Positions 42,787-52,196 of a stretch of 59,332 nucleotides of DNA are shown in pieces; the stretch's first letter is position 1; each line of letters begins with the position of its first letter. Below the pieces are notes generated by a model. That model made no database searches. It was not told the origin of the DNA and saw nothing but the letters and a program-made list of their open reading frames with translations. This stretch comes from Bacteroidota bacterium (GTDB lineage Bacteria; Bacteroidota; Bacteroidia; Chitinophagales; Chitinophagaceae), in the NCBI GenBank assembly GCA_030706685.1, contig JAUZOA010000024.1:1-59332 (forward strand), in the 5' to 3' direction. A program made the translations under genes and the position numbers.

Positions 42787-43317
42787 ATGAGTATAAAAGC
42801 ATATTTCATACCGCGTACAATGCCAACGCCCGCCATTGCTGTTACTACCCCCGGCAGGGCATTTATTCTGGTTATACTGCTTGTTGCCTGTGAATTAGCC
42901 GCAGGTCAGTCGCCACGCTATGTAAAAAAGTACAAGCCGCTGGCAGACTCACTTTCGGCGGTGTATGGTATTCCTGCCGCCATTATATTGGGAGTAGCCA
43001 TAATGGAATCAGGAGCCGGCGGCAGCCGCAACTGTAAACTGCTGAACAATCATTTTGGAATAGTAGGAAAAAATAATCTTTTAAGGACAAAAGGCATCAA
43101 AACCCGCTATAAACAATACCCGGATGCGCAAGCCTCTTATATGGATTTTTGCAGGGTGATAAAGAAGAAAAAATTCTATAAGAAGCTGAAGGATAATATG
43201 GATTACAAACTCTGGGCAGATGCTATCAGTAAAACCGGTTATTCAGAAATCCCTGTTGAATGGAAAAAAAGAGTGATTGCAACGATAGAAAAAAATAAAT
43301 TATCTGCATCGCAATAG
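42787..43317 (+). CDS. Glucosaminidase-domain protein (GH73-like)
   Basis: A 176-residue exported protein. After a hydrophobic signal segment at about 24-40 (AFILVILLVACELAAGQ) comes a GH73/mannosyl-glycoprotein endo-beta-N-acetylglucosaminidase domain: YGIPAAIILGVAIMESGAGGS with the catalytic Glu in MESGAG, then NNHFGIVGKNN and YPDAQASYMDFCRVI. It should cleave peptidoglycan glycans. It heads a plus-strand run with SGNH and MBOAT genes, 5 bp from the SGNH gene. Met12 is an alternative start. Confidence 0.88.
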   Translation: MSIKAYFIPRTMPTPAIAVTTPGRAFILVILLVACELAAGQSPRYVKKYKPLADSLSAVYGIPAAIILGVAIMESGAGGSRNCKLLNNHFGIVGKNNLLRTKGIKTRYKQYPDAQASYMDFCRVIKKKKFYKKLKDNMDYKLWADAISKTGYSEIPVEWKKRVIATIEKNKLSASQ

Positions 43318-43322
43318 ACTCT

Positions 43323-44669
43323 ATGAATAGCAATCGCCGCGTCCTGGTCTTTGTTGTGTACAGCACTGCCTTCTTATTGCTGGTTTCCGTTATTGCAGAG
43401 ATTTATCACTTACAATGGCCAGGTTTTAACCGCGTAAATCTTATTGCGGATATTATCCGGAAAGATACTTTGATAGTAAGCGATACTTCTGATAAAAGCC
43501 TTCCTGCCCCGGAAATGGCAGATAAACCACACGAAGAATTTTCCTTATACAAGAAAGGGCATTTCATCACTGATTTCAGCATAGATACAAGCAAACCCTC
43601 ATTAAAAGGATTTGTACAGAAGTTGCATGAACTTAAAAACGGGAAAAAAAGAAAAGTGAGAATCGCTTATTTTGGCGATAGCATGATCGAAGGCGACCTG
43701 CTGACGCAGACTTTACGCAAATTATTACAGGTGACTTTTGGCGGTACAGGTGTTGGTTTTGTTCCAATTACTTCACCGATTTCTAAGTTCCGGCAAACCG
43801 TATCGGATGATTATTCAGATGGATGGGAGGATGAGAATTTTAAATCTGGTAACAATAACCGGCTTTTTATTTCGGGCCATTTATTTCGAACAAGCGGCGC
43901 CTGGGTACAAATGGTTGATCAGACAGCAGTGGATAAGGCAGATACCATTGAAAAGAGTTTACTCTGTGGCTATATCCGAAAACCTGTAAAGATTGCTGTA
44001 AACGACCACCCGGTCATTATCAATGCGGCTGAAGCCTTTAACCGCATTATCATTAATAATACTACAGGTACCGGCATCAAATTATCGGTAGCGGACGCTC
44101 AATTGCCGGTATATGGTATTTCGTTTGAATCAAGTTCAGGAATATTTGTAGATAATTTTTCATTCCGGGGTATAACAGGTATTGAATTCGCACGCCTTGA
44201 TTCTTCGTTCCTGGAATCCGTCAAAAAAAACAACCCTTATGACCTGGTCATCTTTCAATATGGGGTTAATATGCTTTACCGGCCCAACGATAAAAATTTC
44301 AGTTGGTATGCCCGCGCCATGCTGCCGGTAATCCGGAAATTCAGGAATTGTTTTAATGAAAGTGATTTCCTGCTGATCAGTACCGCGGACAGGGCTTTTC
44401 GCTATGAAGGCGAATACAAGTCTGCCATAGGAATTGATTCATTGATTAAGGTGCAGGCGGCCCTGGCTTTTGAAACCAACAGCGGGTTTTACAACCAGTT
44501 TGAGACGATGGGCGGAAGAAATTCAATCGTTGACTGGGCTACGCGAAACCCTTCACTGGCCAACAAGGATTATGTGCATCCCAATCACCGGGGAGCTGAA
44601 ATACTGGGAAATTATTTTTTTGATGCCATTATGAATGAGTATAAAAAATACGTCGTGTCACTGAAATAA
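43323..44669 (+). CDS. Membrane-anchored SGNH/GDSL-type hydrolase
   Basis: A 448-residue protein with one N-terminal TM helix (about 7-24) and a periplasmic SGNH domain. Block I is FGDSMIEGD with S120 as nucleophile, the block III-like Asn is in FQYGVNMLY, and the catalytic Asp-x-x-His is represented by YVHPNHRGAEILG near the end. SGNH partners of MBOAT proteins transfer or remove acyl groups on glycans. It is 17 bp upstream of the MBOAT gene, so the two are probably one transcript. Confidence 0.85.
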   Translation: MNSNRRVLVFVVYSTAFLLLVSVIAEIYHLQWPGFNRVNLIADIIRKDTLIVSDTSDKSLPAPEMADKPHEEFSLYKKGHFITDFSIDTSKPSLKGFVQKLHELKNGKKRKVRIAYFGDSMIEGDLLTQTLRKLLQVTFGGTGVGFVPITSPISKFRQTVSDDYSDGWEDENFKSGNNNRLFISGHLFRTSGAWVQMVDQTAVDKADTIEKSLLCGYIRKPVKIAVNDHPVIINAAEAFNRIIINNTTGTGIKLSVADAQLPVYGISFESSSGIFVDNFSFRGITGIEFARLDSSFLESVKKNNPYDLVIFQYGVNMLYRPNDKNFSWYARAMLPVIRKFRNCFNESDFLLISTADRAFRYEGEYKSAIGIDSLIKVQAALAFETNSGFYNQFETMGGRNSIVDWATRNPSLANKDYVHPNHRGAEILGNYFFDAIMNEYKKYVVSLK

Positions 44670-44686
44670 AAAACACTGCGAGCCAC

Positions 44687-46327
44687 ATGCCTTCTTTTGA
44701 TATACAAGCTTTTTTTCAGCAGTTCCTGTATGATCCCAAAAACCCTTTGCTATTCAATAATGGTTTTTTTGTATTCTTCTTTGCTGTTTTTATTGCCTTG
44801 TATTATCGTTTTCGCAACAATTATAAAATCCGGCGGTATATTTTTTGTTTTTTCTCGTTGTATTTCTTTTACAAGGCAAGTGATAAATTTGTAGTACTGG
44901 TTATCCTATCAGCGATTGTTGATTATTATCTTTCCAATACTATTTACCGGGCAGAAGATAAAACCACCAAAAAAGGACTCCTGGTCCTGAGTATTATTTA
45001 TAACCTGGGGCTCCTGGTTTACTTTAAATACACTAATTTTTTTATTGCCACTGTCAATGATGCATTTCACGCCGGCTTCAATCCCCTGAATGTGCTGCTG
45101 CCTGTCGGCATATCTTTCTATACTTTTGAAAACATCAGTTATACAGTAGATGTGTACCGCGGGCATTTCGTGCCGGTCAGAAAATTTACCGACTATTTAC
45201 TCTTTCTTTCATTCTTTCCTAAACTAGTGATGGGACCGATCGTAAGGGCCAATGATTTTATACCCCAGATCAATAAACCTTACAATATATCAGAGACCGA
45301 TTTTGCCAAAGGATTCTATCTTATTATATCCGGGTTGTTTAAAAAATTAGTCATTTCTGATTACATCACCCTGAATTTTGTCAATTACATCTTTGATGAT
45401 CCTTCGCGATACACCGGGATGGAAAATCTTTTTGCAGTGTATGGGTATGCCGTGGTGATCTATTGTGATTTCAGCGGGTATAGCGATATGGCCATTGGTA
45501 TTGCCCGGTGGCTCGGATTCCGGATTCCGGTCAATTTTTTATCACCTTACCAAAGCAATGATATTAGTGTATTCTGGAGAAGATGGCATATTTCACTTTC
45601 GTCGTGGCTGAAGGATTATTTATACATACCTCTCGGTGGCAACAGGAAAACAACATGGGTAGCCTATTTTTTTACCGGGTTATTTTTTGCCGCCCTCCTG
45701 ATAGGTTCTGCGCATTTATTGAACCTGTCCATGTGGGGCGGTTTGGCAATCTGCCTTTCTGTGGCTTTATTATTTTATCTCCCCTCGCTTATTAAAAAAG
45801 ATGACAAAATAGTTCCGGCAAATCTTAATTTGATGACCACGATGTTGCTGGGAGGGCTCTGGCATGGCGCAAAGTGGAATTTCATTGCATGGGGAGCCAT
45901 GCATGGCATCGCCCTTGTCATTCATAAATTATGGATGACCCTGACAGGAAAGGCATTTGGGCAGATCAACAACAAGTGGTGGTATAATGCCCTTGCGGTT
46001 TTTATTACTTTTCATTTCGTTTGTTTTTGCTGGATATTTTTCCATGCCGATAATTTTACCATTGCCAGCAATATGATCCACCAGATCACTCACGATTTCA
46101 GCTTTTCCGTATGGGGCGCATTTTTTGATAATTATAAACCCGTGCTGTTGCTCATGCTGCTGGCGGCCCTGCTACATGCCATCCCGGATAATTATGCCGA
46201 CAGGATCATTGAACGGTTCCCCAAAATACCGATGGTTGCTTACCTTACACTATTCTTCGCTTTTGTATTGCTTTATGGGACCTTTAAAACTGCGGAGCCG
46301 GTATTGCCGATTTATTTGAAGTTTTAG
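44687..46327 (+). CDS. MBOAT family O-acyltransferase
   Basis: A 546-residue multi-pass membrane O-acyltransferase of the AlgI/PatA/DltB type. Landmarks are GISFYTFENISYTVDVYRG, FPKLVMGPIVRANDFIPQ, the SDMAIGIARWLGFRIPVNFLSPY segment, and LLGGLWHGAKWNFIAWGAMHG with His near residues 393 and 406 (the second being the expected catalytic His). It should pass an acyl group across the inner membrane to an SGNH acceptor protein. The gene pair 43323-44687 makes this likely. Confidence 0.92.
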   Translation: MPSFDIQAFFQQFLYDPKNPLLFNNGFFVFFFAVFIALYYRFRNNYKIRRYIFCFFSLYFFYKASDKFVVLVILSAIVDYYLSNTIYRAEDKTTKKGLLVLSIIYNLGLLVYFKYTNFFIATVNDAFHAGFNPLNVLLPVGISFYTFENISYTVDVYRGHFVPVRKFTDYLLFLSFFPKLVMGPIVRANDFIPQINKPYNISETDFAKGFYLIISGLFKKLVISDYITLNFVNYIFDDPSRYTGMENLFAVYGYAVVIYCDFSGYSDMAIGIARWLGFRIPVNFLSPYQSNDISVFWRRWHISLSSWLKDYLYIPLGGNRKTTWVAYFFTGLFFAALLIGSAHLLNLSMWGGLAICLSVALLFYLPSLIKKDDKIVPANLNLMTTMLLGGLWHGAKWNFIAWGAMHGIALVIHKLWMTLTGKAFGQINNKWWYNALAVFITFHFVCFCWIFFHADNFTIASNMIHQITHDFSFSVWGAFFDNYKPVLLLMLLAALLHAIPDNYADRIIERFPKIPMVAYLTLFFAFVLLYGTFKTAEPVLPIYLKF

Positions 46328-46407
46328 AGCTAAGAGATAAAAAGAGTACAGGACTGGCATTAAAAAATAACGAATCAATTACCTTTGACCCGGCTAAAAA
46401 TTTTTTC

Positions 46408-46758
46408 ATGCAACTCATCGCTAAACTGGTACAGGTTCTTCCATTGCAAACAGGCACAGGCAAAAACGGACAGTGGAAAAAACAGGATATTATTGTTGAA
46501 ACGGACGGCACATACCCCAAAAAAATATGCGTTTCTATCTGGGGTGATAAAATCAATGAAAGCGTATTGAAAATAGGCAACTCTTTAAAGATAGATTTTG
46601 ATGTAGAGAGCCGGGAATTTAATGGTCGCTGGTATACGGATGTAAAAGCAAGGAAAGTAGAATCGACAGGCAGCACCGATCCTGCTAAAACCGATAATAA
46701 AGAGGAAGATTTTCACAATACCACGTTCTCGAGCAATGATGAGGACATGCCATTTTAA
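46408..46758 (+). CDS. DUF3127 protein with SSB-like C-terminal tip
   Basis: A 116-residue protein. Residues 1-88 fit DUF3127 (LIAKLVQVLPLQTGTGKNGQ, WKKQDIIVETDG, KICVSIWGDKI, EFNGRWYTDVKARKVES), probably an OB-fold. A linker of about 20 polar residues leads to the tip SSNDEDMPF, very like the acidic DDDIPF tip by which bacterial SSB recruits repair proteins. It begins 80 bp after the MBOAT gene but probably has its own role. Its stop is 2 bp from the convergent SGNH gene. Confidence 0.82.
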   Translation: MQLIAKLVQVLPLQTGTGKNGQWKKQDIIVETDGTYPKKICVSIWGDKINESVLKIGNSLKIDFDVESREFNGRWYTDVKARKVESTGSTDPAKTDNKEEDFHNTTFSSNDEDMPF

Positions 46759-46760
46759 AA

Positions 46761-47975
46761 TCAGAAGCTATTTATATAGCTGTTATATCCCTTCGACAAC
46801 GCATTGAATAAAAGACTTCCCTGGATATGGTAGCCGTCAGCGGTAAAATGGACCCTGTCCCTGTTCATCAACTTTCTTTTCATCCAGCTATAGGCAGAGC
46901 CATACCCACCGGTAATGCGATAAAGATCCCAGGCGGCAATATGGTTTTGATGGCAGTAATTGACAAGAGAAAAGCTTATTTGTTTCAGTATAGCATTAGG
47001 TTTGCGCCCTTTATAGGAATCTGCAGGGGTGGTAATAAGAACAGAAGCTCCGGGAGCAATCATTTTTAATTTTTGTATAAACAAGGATACCTGTTGCCAA
47101 AAATCCTTTTCAGCAAAAGCAACCCGCTGTGCCTCATTGGTCCCTAAAGAAATAATGAAAAGATCTGCATTTAACGCTGCCAGTTGTTTCCAGAATAAAG
47201 AAGCAATATTAAATTGATCGTACCGGGCGCCATTAACTCCTATAACGTGATATAAAACTCCCGGGTTGGAATTTTCAAGCGATACGCCATAAAATTCTTT
47301 GGTATTTCCCGATGGCAATGATGAAAAAGAAAAACTATTCGTGCTTTCCGGTAATGTAATTTCCCTGCATAATGAAGAGCCATCATTTTTTTTTACCAAA
47401 AAAGACTGGTTATTGCCCGTTTCCAGCATCCATGAATTGGAGGTATTGCTATCAACAAAAAATTTCAAATAGTTAAAAGTTTGTGGTCCTGCAGCGACTG
47501 GTTTTAAGGAAATGCTGATAGCGGCTCCATCAGTTATTGTTTGGATGCTATATCCTGAAATACCGGCTGTAATGGGAATTTCAGGATGCGCTAACCGGTT
47601 GAATTCCCAGCTTATATTGGAAGAGCTGCCAATATCAGGAGGCGCATTTGACTGTGCCAGTTGATAAGGGAAAACAAGCCCCCTTCCCGCATTGCCAAAG
47701 AATTGTTGCAAACCCGCTCTCACAATACCGGGCAGGAAATCAGCCTGGATATGTGAATCGCCAATATGAACAACAGAGATAACGCCTTTATGCGTTGTTT
47801 TTAACTGGTATAATTTATTGTAGAAGGAATCAAGACTACCCGCATCGGTGATCCGGTTCAATGCCGGGTGAATAAATGAATACGTTCCGGTGATATTGTT
47901 ATCGTTTACCGGGATTGACTGGGCTGATGTAACGAGGGGTAAAAAAAAGATTATACAGGAGAAAAAATATTTCAT
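46761..47975 (-). CDS. Exported SGNH/GDSL hydrolase
   Basis: A 404-residue exported protein: signal peptide (KYFFSCIIFFLPLVTSAQS), then VVHIGDSHIQADFLPGIVRA with S74 as nucleophile, the Asn-bearing FIISLGTNEAQRVAF, and DRVHFTADGYHIQGSLLF near the C-terminus supplying Asp and His. It is a distinct paralogue of the membrane-anchored SGNH protein at 43323 and converges on the DUF3127 gene. It could deacylate what the MBOAT/SGNH pair acylates; this is inference from position only. Confidence 0.86.
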   Translation of the reverse strand: MKYFFSCIIFFLPLVTSAQSIPVNDNNITGTYSFIHPALNRITDAGSLDSFYNKLYQLKTTHKGVISVVHIGDSHIQADFLPGIVRAGLQQFFGNAGRGLVFPYQLAQSNAPPDIGSSSNISWEFNRLAHPEIPITAGISGYSIQTITDGAAISISLKPVAAGPQTFNYLKFFVDSNTSNSWMLETGNNQSFLVKKNDGSSLCREITLPESTNSFSFSSLPSGNTKEFYGVSLENSNPGVLYHVIGVNGARYDQFNIASLFWKQLAALNADLFIISLGTNEAQRVAFAEKDFWQQVSLFIQKLKMIAPGASVLITTPADSYKGRKPNAILKQISFSLVNYCHQNHIAAWDLYRITGGYGSAYSWMKRKLMNRDRVHFTADGYHIQGSLLFNALSKGYNSYINSF

Positions 47976-48016
47976 GATAAAGCCTTCAGCCAGGAACTAT
48001 AATTGTTGGGATAAAG

Positions 48017-49507
48017 CTAAAGCTCTTTTCTCAGGCGTGCAACGGGTATATTGAGTTGTTCCCTGTATTTGGCAACCGTGCGACGGGCAATATTATAGCC
48101 TTTTTCCTGTAATAACTCTGTCAATCGCTCATCGCTTAAAGGACGTTTCTTGTTTTCAGCTTCTATGAGGTCGCTCAATATCTTTTTTACTTCCCGGGTA
48201 GAAACCTCCTCACCGCTTTCCGTACTTAAGGATTCGCTAAAGAAGAATTTAAGGCGATAAGTGCCAAATTCCGTCTGTACAAACTTGCTGTTGGCTACGC
48301 GGCTTACTGTAGAAATATCCAGGGCCGTTTTCTCGGCAATATCTTTCAGGATCATCGGTTTCAGGGTCGTTTCATCTCCGGTTAGAAAAAAATCGTGCTG
48401 GTGTTCCATGATGGCGGTCATCGTGCTGAGTAATGTATGCTGGCGTTGCTTTATCGCATCAATGAACCACTTGGCAGCATCTATTTTTTGTTTGATGAAA
48501 AGAACAGCTTCCTTCTGGCGCTTATCTTTCTTTGCTCCCCGGTCATATTCTTTCATCATGTCCCGGTAGCCTTCACTGATCCTCAGTTCCGGAGCATTGC
48601 GTGAGTTTAGTGTCAGCTCTAATTTGCCATTATTGTTCAGGATAAAGAAATCAGGCACTACATAGCTTTCTGCTTTATTAATACCCCCTACATTGCCCCC
48701 GGGCTTTGGATTCAGCTTCACGATCTGCAGCATTACTTCCTTCAGTTCCTCTTCATCTATACCCAGGCCGCGTTGTATCTTTTCATAATGCTTCTTGGTA
48801 AACTCGTCAAAATATTTCTTTATGGCGAGAATAGCGGTATCTACATTTTTCCCCTCCACTTTTTGCCGCTGGAGTTGTAATAACAAGCATTCCTGAAGAT
48901 CCCTTGCGGCTACGCCCGGTGGATCAAACTGCTGTATACGTTGTATTATTTCTTCCACTTCTTCTTCTGTAGCAATAACGTTTTGCCGGAAGGCAAGATC
49001 ATCTACGATAGCAGAGGTTTCCCGCCGCAAATAGCCGTCCTCATCAATGCTTCCAACGATCTGCTCGGCGATCTTACGCTCTTTTTCATCCAGTTTCAGC
49101 AAGCCCAGTTGGTCCAGCAACATTTCATAAAAACTGGTCTCTGTTTTAAAAGGGAGTTGCTTTTTTTCATCATCATCGGGGTAATTATCGTCCCTAAGCT
49201 TATAATCAGCCACATCATCATCGCCTTCGCGGACATATTCACTTACATCTACATCGCCATATTCTTCTGCGCTTCCGTCCTTTTCTTCAAATTCTGTTTC
49301 GCCGTTTTCACTGAATTCATCCTTCATATCATCCATCCCGTCTTCATGTTTTTCTTCATCCAGTTCAAGGGCGGGGTTTTCTTCCAATTCTTCCTTTATC
49401 CGTTCTTCAAGATTGGCTGTAGGCACCTGCAACAGCTTCATCAGCTGGATCTGCTGCGGAGATAGTTTCTGTAATAGCTTTTGCTGTAAAGTCTGGCTAA
49501 GGGCCAT
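48017..49507 (-). CDS. rpoN: RNA polymerase sigma-54 factor
   Basis: A 496-residue sigma-54 read from MALSQTLQQKLLQKLSPQQI at 49507, the usual family opening; 49558 would add 17 residues. The Gln/Leu-rich activator-interacting region I is followed by an acidic region II (about 60-130), the core-binding domain (FDPPGVAARDLQECLLLQLQ), an HTH (LKDIAEKTALDISTVSRVAN) and the RpoN box ARRTVAKYREQLNIP. It needs AAA+ activators; none is in this window. Confidence 0.95.
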   Translation of the reverse strand: MALSQTLQQKLLQKLSPQQIQLMKLLQVPTANLEERIKEELEENPALELDEEKHEDGMDDMKDEFSENGETEFEEKDGSAEEYGDVDVSEYVREGDDDVADYKLRDDNYPDDDEKKQLPFKTETSFYEMLLDQLGLLKLDEKERKIAEQIVGSIDEDGYLRRETSAIVDDLAFRQNVIATEEEVEEIIQRIQQFDPPGVAARDLQECLLLQLQRQKVEGKNVDTAILAIKKYFDEFTKKHYEKIQRGLGIDEEELKEVMLQIVKLNPKPGGNVGGINKAESYVVPDFFILNNNGKLELTLNSRNAPELRISEGYRDMMKEYDRGAKKDKRQKEAVLFIKQKIDAAKWFIDAIKQRQHTLLSTMTAIMEHQHDFFLTGDETTLKPMILKDIAEKTALDISTVSRVANSKFVQTEFGTYRLKFFFSESLSTESGEEVSTREVKKILSDLIEAENKKRPLSDERLTELLQEKGYNIARRTVAKYREQLNIPVARLRKEL

Positions 49508-49589
49508 ATTTCTCGTTAATGGTGCTTTGGGCCCAAGTTTTTCCAAAAACCCGGCCAATTATCAAAAATCAGGCCGTAAATTTACAAAA

Positions 49590-49597
49590 CAAAAGTA
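49590..49597 (-). promoter_or_regulatory. -7 element TACTTTTG upstream of rpoN
   Basis: Minus-strand TACTTTTG matches TAnnTTTG; transcription would begin about 80 bp before the rpoN ATG at 49507. No -33 TTTG at the usual spacing. Confidence 0.35.
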
Positions 49598-49603
49598 ATA
49601 CAC

Positions 49604-50011
49604 ATGGCGCAACGGGTTTTTTGTTTTGTTGTTGTGTTGATTTTCTTTTTTAATGGGGAAATTTTTTCACAGGGGAAACCTGTTTTGCTGAAACCGCCAA
49701 TCAATAATAACACCCAGATAAATTTTGATTTTGAGAAATCACTTCAATTGAAATACAAGCCAAAAGGTTCGGTCATCTTTCAAAGCACGATAAAATATGA
49801 TTCTGTAAAAATGGTCGCGCATCAGCCATTATTTGCATTGTCCGGGCCGGTATTGGCTCCCTCTTATTATTCCTGCAACCTTGGTTTCTTCTGTAAAAAG
49901 GAATTGCAACTGGAAAAGATTACTTCTGTTCCTGTTCGGCTAAGGCTGGGGTCGCTTGCATATGTTAATTACCTAGAACAAAAACCCGGAGCCTTAAAGC
50001 CTCAACCATAG
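49604..50011 (+). CDS. Small exported protein of unknown function
   Basis: A 135-residue protein with signal peptide (AQRVFCFVVVLIFFFNGEIFSQ) and a mature part of about 110 residues containing three Cys (SYYSCNLGFFCKKELQLEKIT) and a conserved-looking C-terminal VPVRLRLGSLAYVNYLEQKP. I recall similar short proteins in Chitinophagaceae but know no function. It is divergent from rpoN (96 bp) and convergent with the GH10-like gene. Confidence 0.65.
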   Translation: MAQRVFCFVVVLIFFFNGEIFSQGKPVLLKPPINNNTQINFDFEKSLQLKYKPKGSVIFQSTIKYDSVKMVAHQPLFALSGPVLAPSYYSCNLGFFCKKELQLEKITSVPVRLRLGSLAYVNYLEQKPGALKPQP

Positions 50012-50028
50012 TAACCAGATAGAAAGAT

Positions 50029-51243
50029 TTATTTATCCGGCAGCCATTCCATCTTGGGTATAAGTGCCGGTACCCGGTAATAATTATTTTGGAGGCTGTC
50101 GTTCCACCCGTTGGGGTCATTATTGAATGAAGTGCTGCTGAAATAAATGCTGCCCTTTACATTAGGGTATTGCCGCAAAAGCTTTATCTGGTTGGGTAAT
50201 TCATTGGGATTCTTCCATGCTTTGCTCTTTTCGCCTGTACGGTATATGCCATGCCCGATATAAACATGCCTGCCATAACTATGCTTGTCCCACCAGTCCA
50301 GCATTTTTTCGTAAGCTATTTTGTCGTTGCCAATCTCCAGGTATAATTGCGGGGCTACATAATCGATCCAGCCGTTTTGAAGCCATAGCAGGATATTCGC
50401 GAAGAGGTCATCATAATTGGTCTGCCCTGCCTGGGTATCACTGCCATCGGGGTCCACGTCCTTATTGCGCCATACGCTGAAAGGAGAAACGCCGAATTTG
50501 CAAAAAGGCTTTATTTTTTTGATGGCCACACTGATTTTATAAATAATAGAATCTACATTGCTCCTGCGCCAGTCTGCCTTCGATAAATTCGTTCCCGATC
50601 TTTTATAAGCTGCTTCATCGGGAAATTCTTTTCCGGCAATACGATAAGGGTAAAAATAGTCATCCATATGAATGGCGTCCACGTCATATCGTTGTACTAT
50701 GTCCCGGACTACATTTACTACAAATTCCTGCGCCTGCTTATTAGCCGGGTCAAAGTATTTTTTATCACCATAGGTCAAAAACCATTCAGGGTGCAAACGG
50801 GTAATATGATTAGGAGCTATGGAAGAATTGCCAATACTGAAATCCGCCCGGTAAGGGTTCAGCCACGCATGAAACTCCATGCCTCTTTTGTGCGCCTCTT
50901 CAATCATGAATTGTAAGGGGTCATAATAGGGGGATGGCGGCCGGCCCTGAACTCCTGTGAGCCATTGGCTCCAGGGCTCATAAGGGGAAGGATAAAAGGC
51001 GTCGGCTGCAGGGCGAACCTGGACAATAACCGCGTTCATACCATTTCGCTGGTGCATATCGAGCTGGCGGACATATTCTGCTTTCTGGCTCTCCGCATCT
51101 ACCATACCCCGGAGTGGCCAGTCAATATTGTCAACTGTGGCGATCCAGACGCCCCGGAACTCATGGTCTACGGGCTTTGGCTGAGCAAAAAGGAAAGAAG
51201 GAAGCAGTGCCAGGATACTGAAATATATTCTTGTTTTTTTCAT
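50029..51243 (-). CDS. GH10-like family glycoside hydrolase (DUF187/YngK type)
   Basis: A 404-residue exported protein with signal peptide (KKTRIYFSILALLPSFLFAQ) and the GHL10 barrel: EFRGVWIATVDNIDWPLRG, MNAVIVQVRPAADAFYPSPY, FHAWLNPYRADFS, YDVDAIHMDDYFYPYRI, and WIDYVAPQLYLEIG. Family members are thought to be glycosidases acting on wall or capsular glycans, though few are characterised. It lies 17 bp downstream of marR, so the two are probably co-transcribed. Confidence 0.9.
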   Translation of the reverse strand: MKKTRIYFSILALLPSFLFAQPKPVDHEFRGVWIATVDNIDWPLRGMVDAESQKAEYVRQLDMHQRNGMNAVIVQVRPAADAFYPSPYEPWSQWLTGVQGRPPSPYYDPLQFMIEEAHKRGMEFHAWLNPYRADFSIGNSSIAPNHITRLHPEWFLTYGDKKYFDPANKQAQEFVVNVVRDIVQRYDVDAIHMDDYFYPYRIAGKEFPDEAAYKRSGTNLSKADWRRSNVDSIIYKISVAIKKIKPFCKFGVSPFSVWRNKDVDPDGSDTQAGQTNYDDLFANILLWLQNGWIDYVAPQLYLEIGNDKIAYEKMLDWWDKHSYGRHVYIGHGIYRTGEKSKAWKNPNELPNQIKLLRQYPNVKGSIYFSSTSFNNDPNGWNDSLQNNYYRVPALIPKMEWLPDK

Positions 51244-51260
51244 AGCTGACCTAGGTTTAA

Positions 51261-51719
51261 TTATCGATTGCCATTACGGATCTTATCCAGCAAATCACTT
51301 AAAATGACTGCTTCTTTTTTATTAAGGTTGCTTAAAATACCATCCAGTTCATCCTGGCGGGTATCGAACTTTTCCAGTAATTTTCTTCCTTTATCGCTGA
51401 TAGTGATATCCACGAGGCGGCGATCTTTTTTGCAGGTTCCTTTTCTTACGAGCCCTTTGGTAATCAACCGATCAACAATCCGGCTTGTGTCACTCATTTT
51501 ATCCAGCATTCGCTCCCTGATCTGCAAGGTCGAAAGTGGTTGAGGATGACTACCCCGCAATATCCTGAGTATATTGAATTGCTGGGGCGTAATATCTTCA
51601 GCCGCAAACAATTCCTTTGTTTTTTCCGATAGCCAGCCATACGTATACATCAGGTTCACAGCCGCTTTCTGGTATTCATTCCGGAATTTAGCCTGGTGGA
51701 TGTCCTGTTCTATGCCCAT
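51261..51719 (-). CDS. MarR family transcriptional regulator
   Basis: A 152-residue winged-helix regulator: ITPQQFNILRILRGSHPQPL, then TLQIRERMLDKMSDTSRIVD and the wing LVRKGTCKKDRRLVDITISD. MarR proteins are ligand-released repressors binding palindromes of about 16-20 bp. Upstream, 51795-51804 holds a half-site related to the palindrome before the OB-fold/YceI operon, suggesting autoregulation and control of that operon. It is followed closely by the GH10-like gene. Confidence 0.92.
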   Translation of the reverse strand: MGIEQDIHQAKFRNEYQKAAVNLMYTYGWLSEKTKELFAAEDITPQQFNILRILRGSHPQPLSTLQIRERMLDKMSDTSRIVDRLITKGLVRKGTCKKDRRLVDITISDKGRKLLEKFDTRQDELDGILSNLNKKEAVILSDLLDKIRNGNR

Positions 51720-52196
51720 AATCTCAGGATTTACTGATAAAAGTAAACCCTTTCAGAATAACGGCATTATAACGAATAAATTTTTTGACCTAAGTTAAAC
51801 AATGGGGTCCCGGAAAGAGGTTTTTGATTTATTAACAATTCATGCAGCAATATTAGATAAAATCCCCTCTTAGTGGTATTGCGTATATGATAAAAAGGGT
51901 TTGCTTTGTATAGTCCCGCCTTGAGCTATTTATCTAAAATTTTCTTTGTATGAAACTGTTGTCTGAATCAATCAGGAATTTTTGGGAAGGGTTTATTTCT
52001 TTTTATACCACCATCTATCATGAATTGAAACAATGGTGACCTAAGAGCGCCAGGAGAGGAAGAGGAAAAAGAGAGAAGAAGCTGACCTGGTATAATAATA
52101 TTTTTAATTTTTAGGATTGGAAGGGGATTGACTTTTTTCTTTATTTTGCTTTCGAAGACCTTAGTGTACTTCTAATAACTCTTTTCTCCTTTTCTC
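51720..52196. other. Intergenic stretch, one possible 29-residue frame
   Basis: No recognised gene in 477 bp. A short plus-strand frame at 51950-52039 begins MKLLSESIRNFWEGFISFYT and codes 29 residues with an amphipathic, aromatic-rich pattern; it is too short to judge. Purine-rich DNA at 52060-52085 and pyrimidine-rich DNA at 52170-52200 could pair loosely. The marR leader occupies the first part. Confidence 0.35.
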
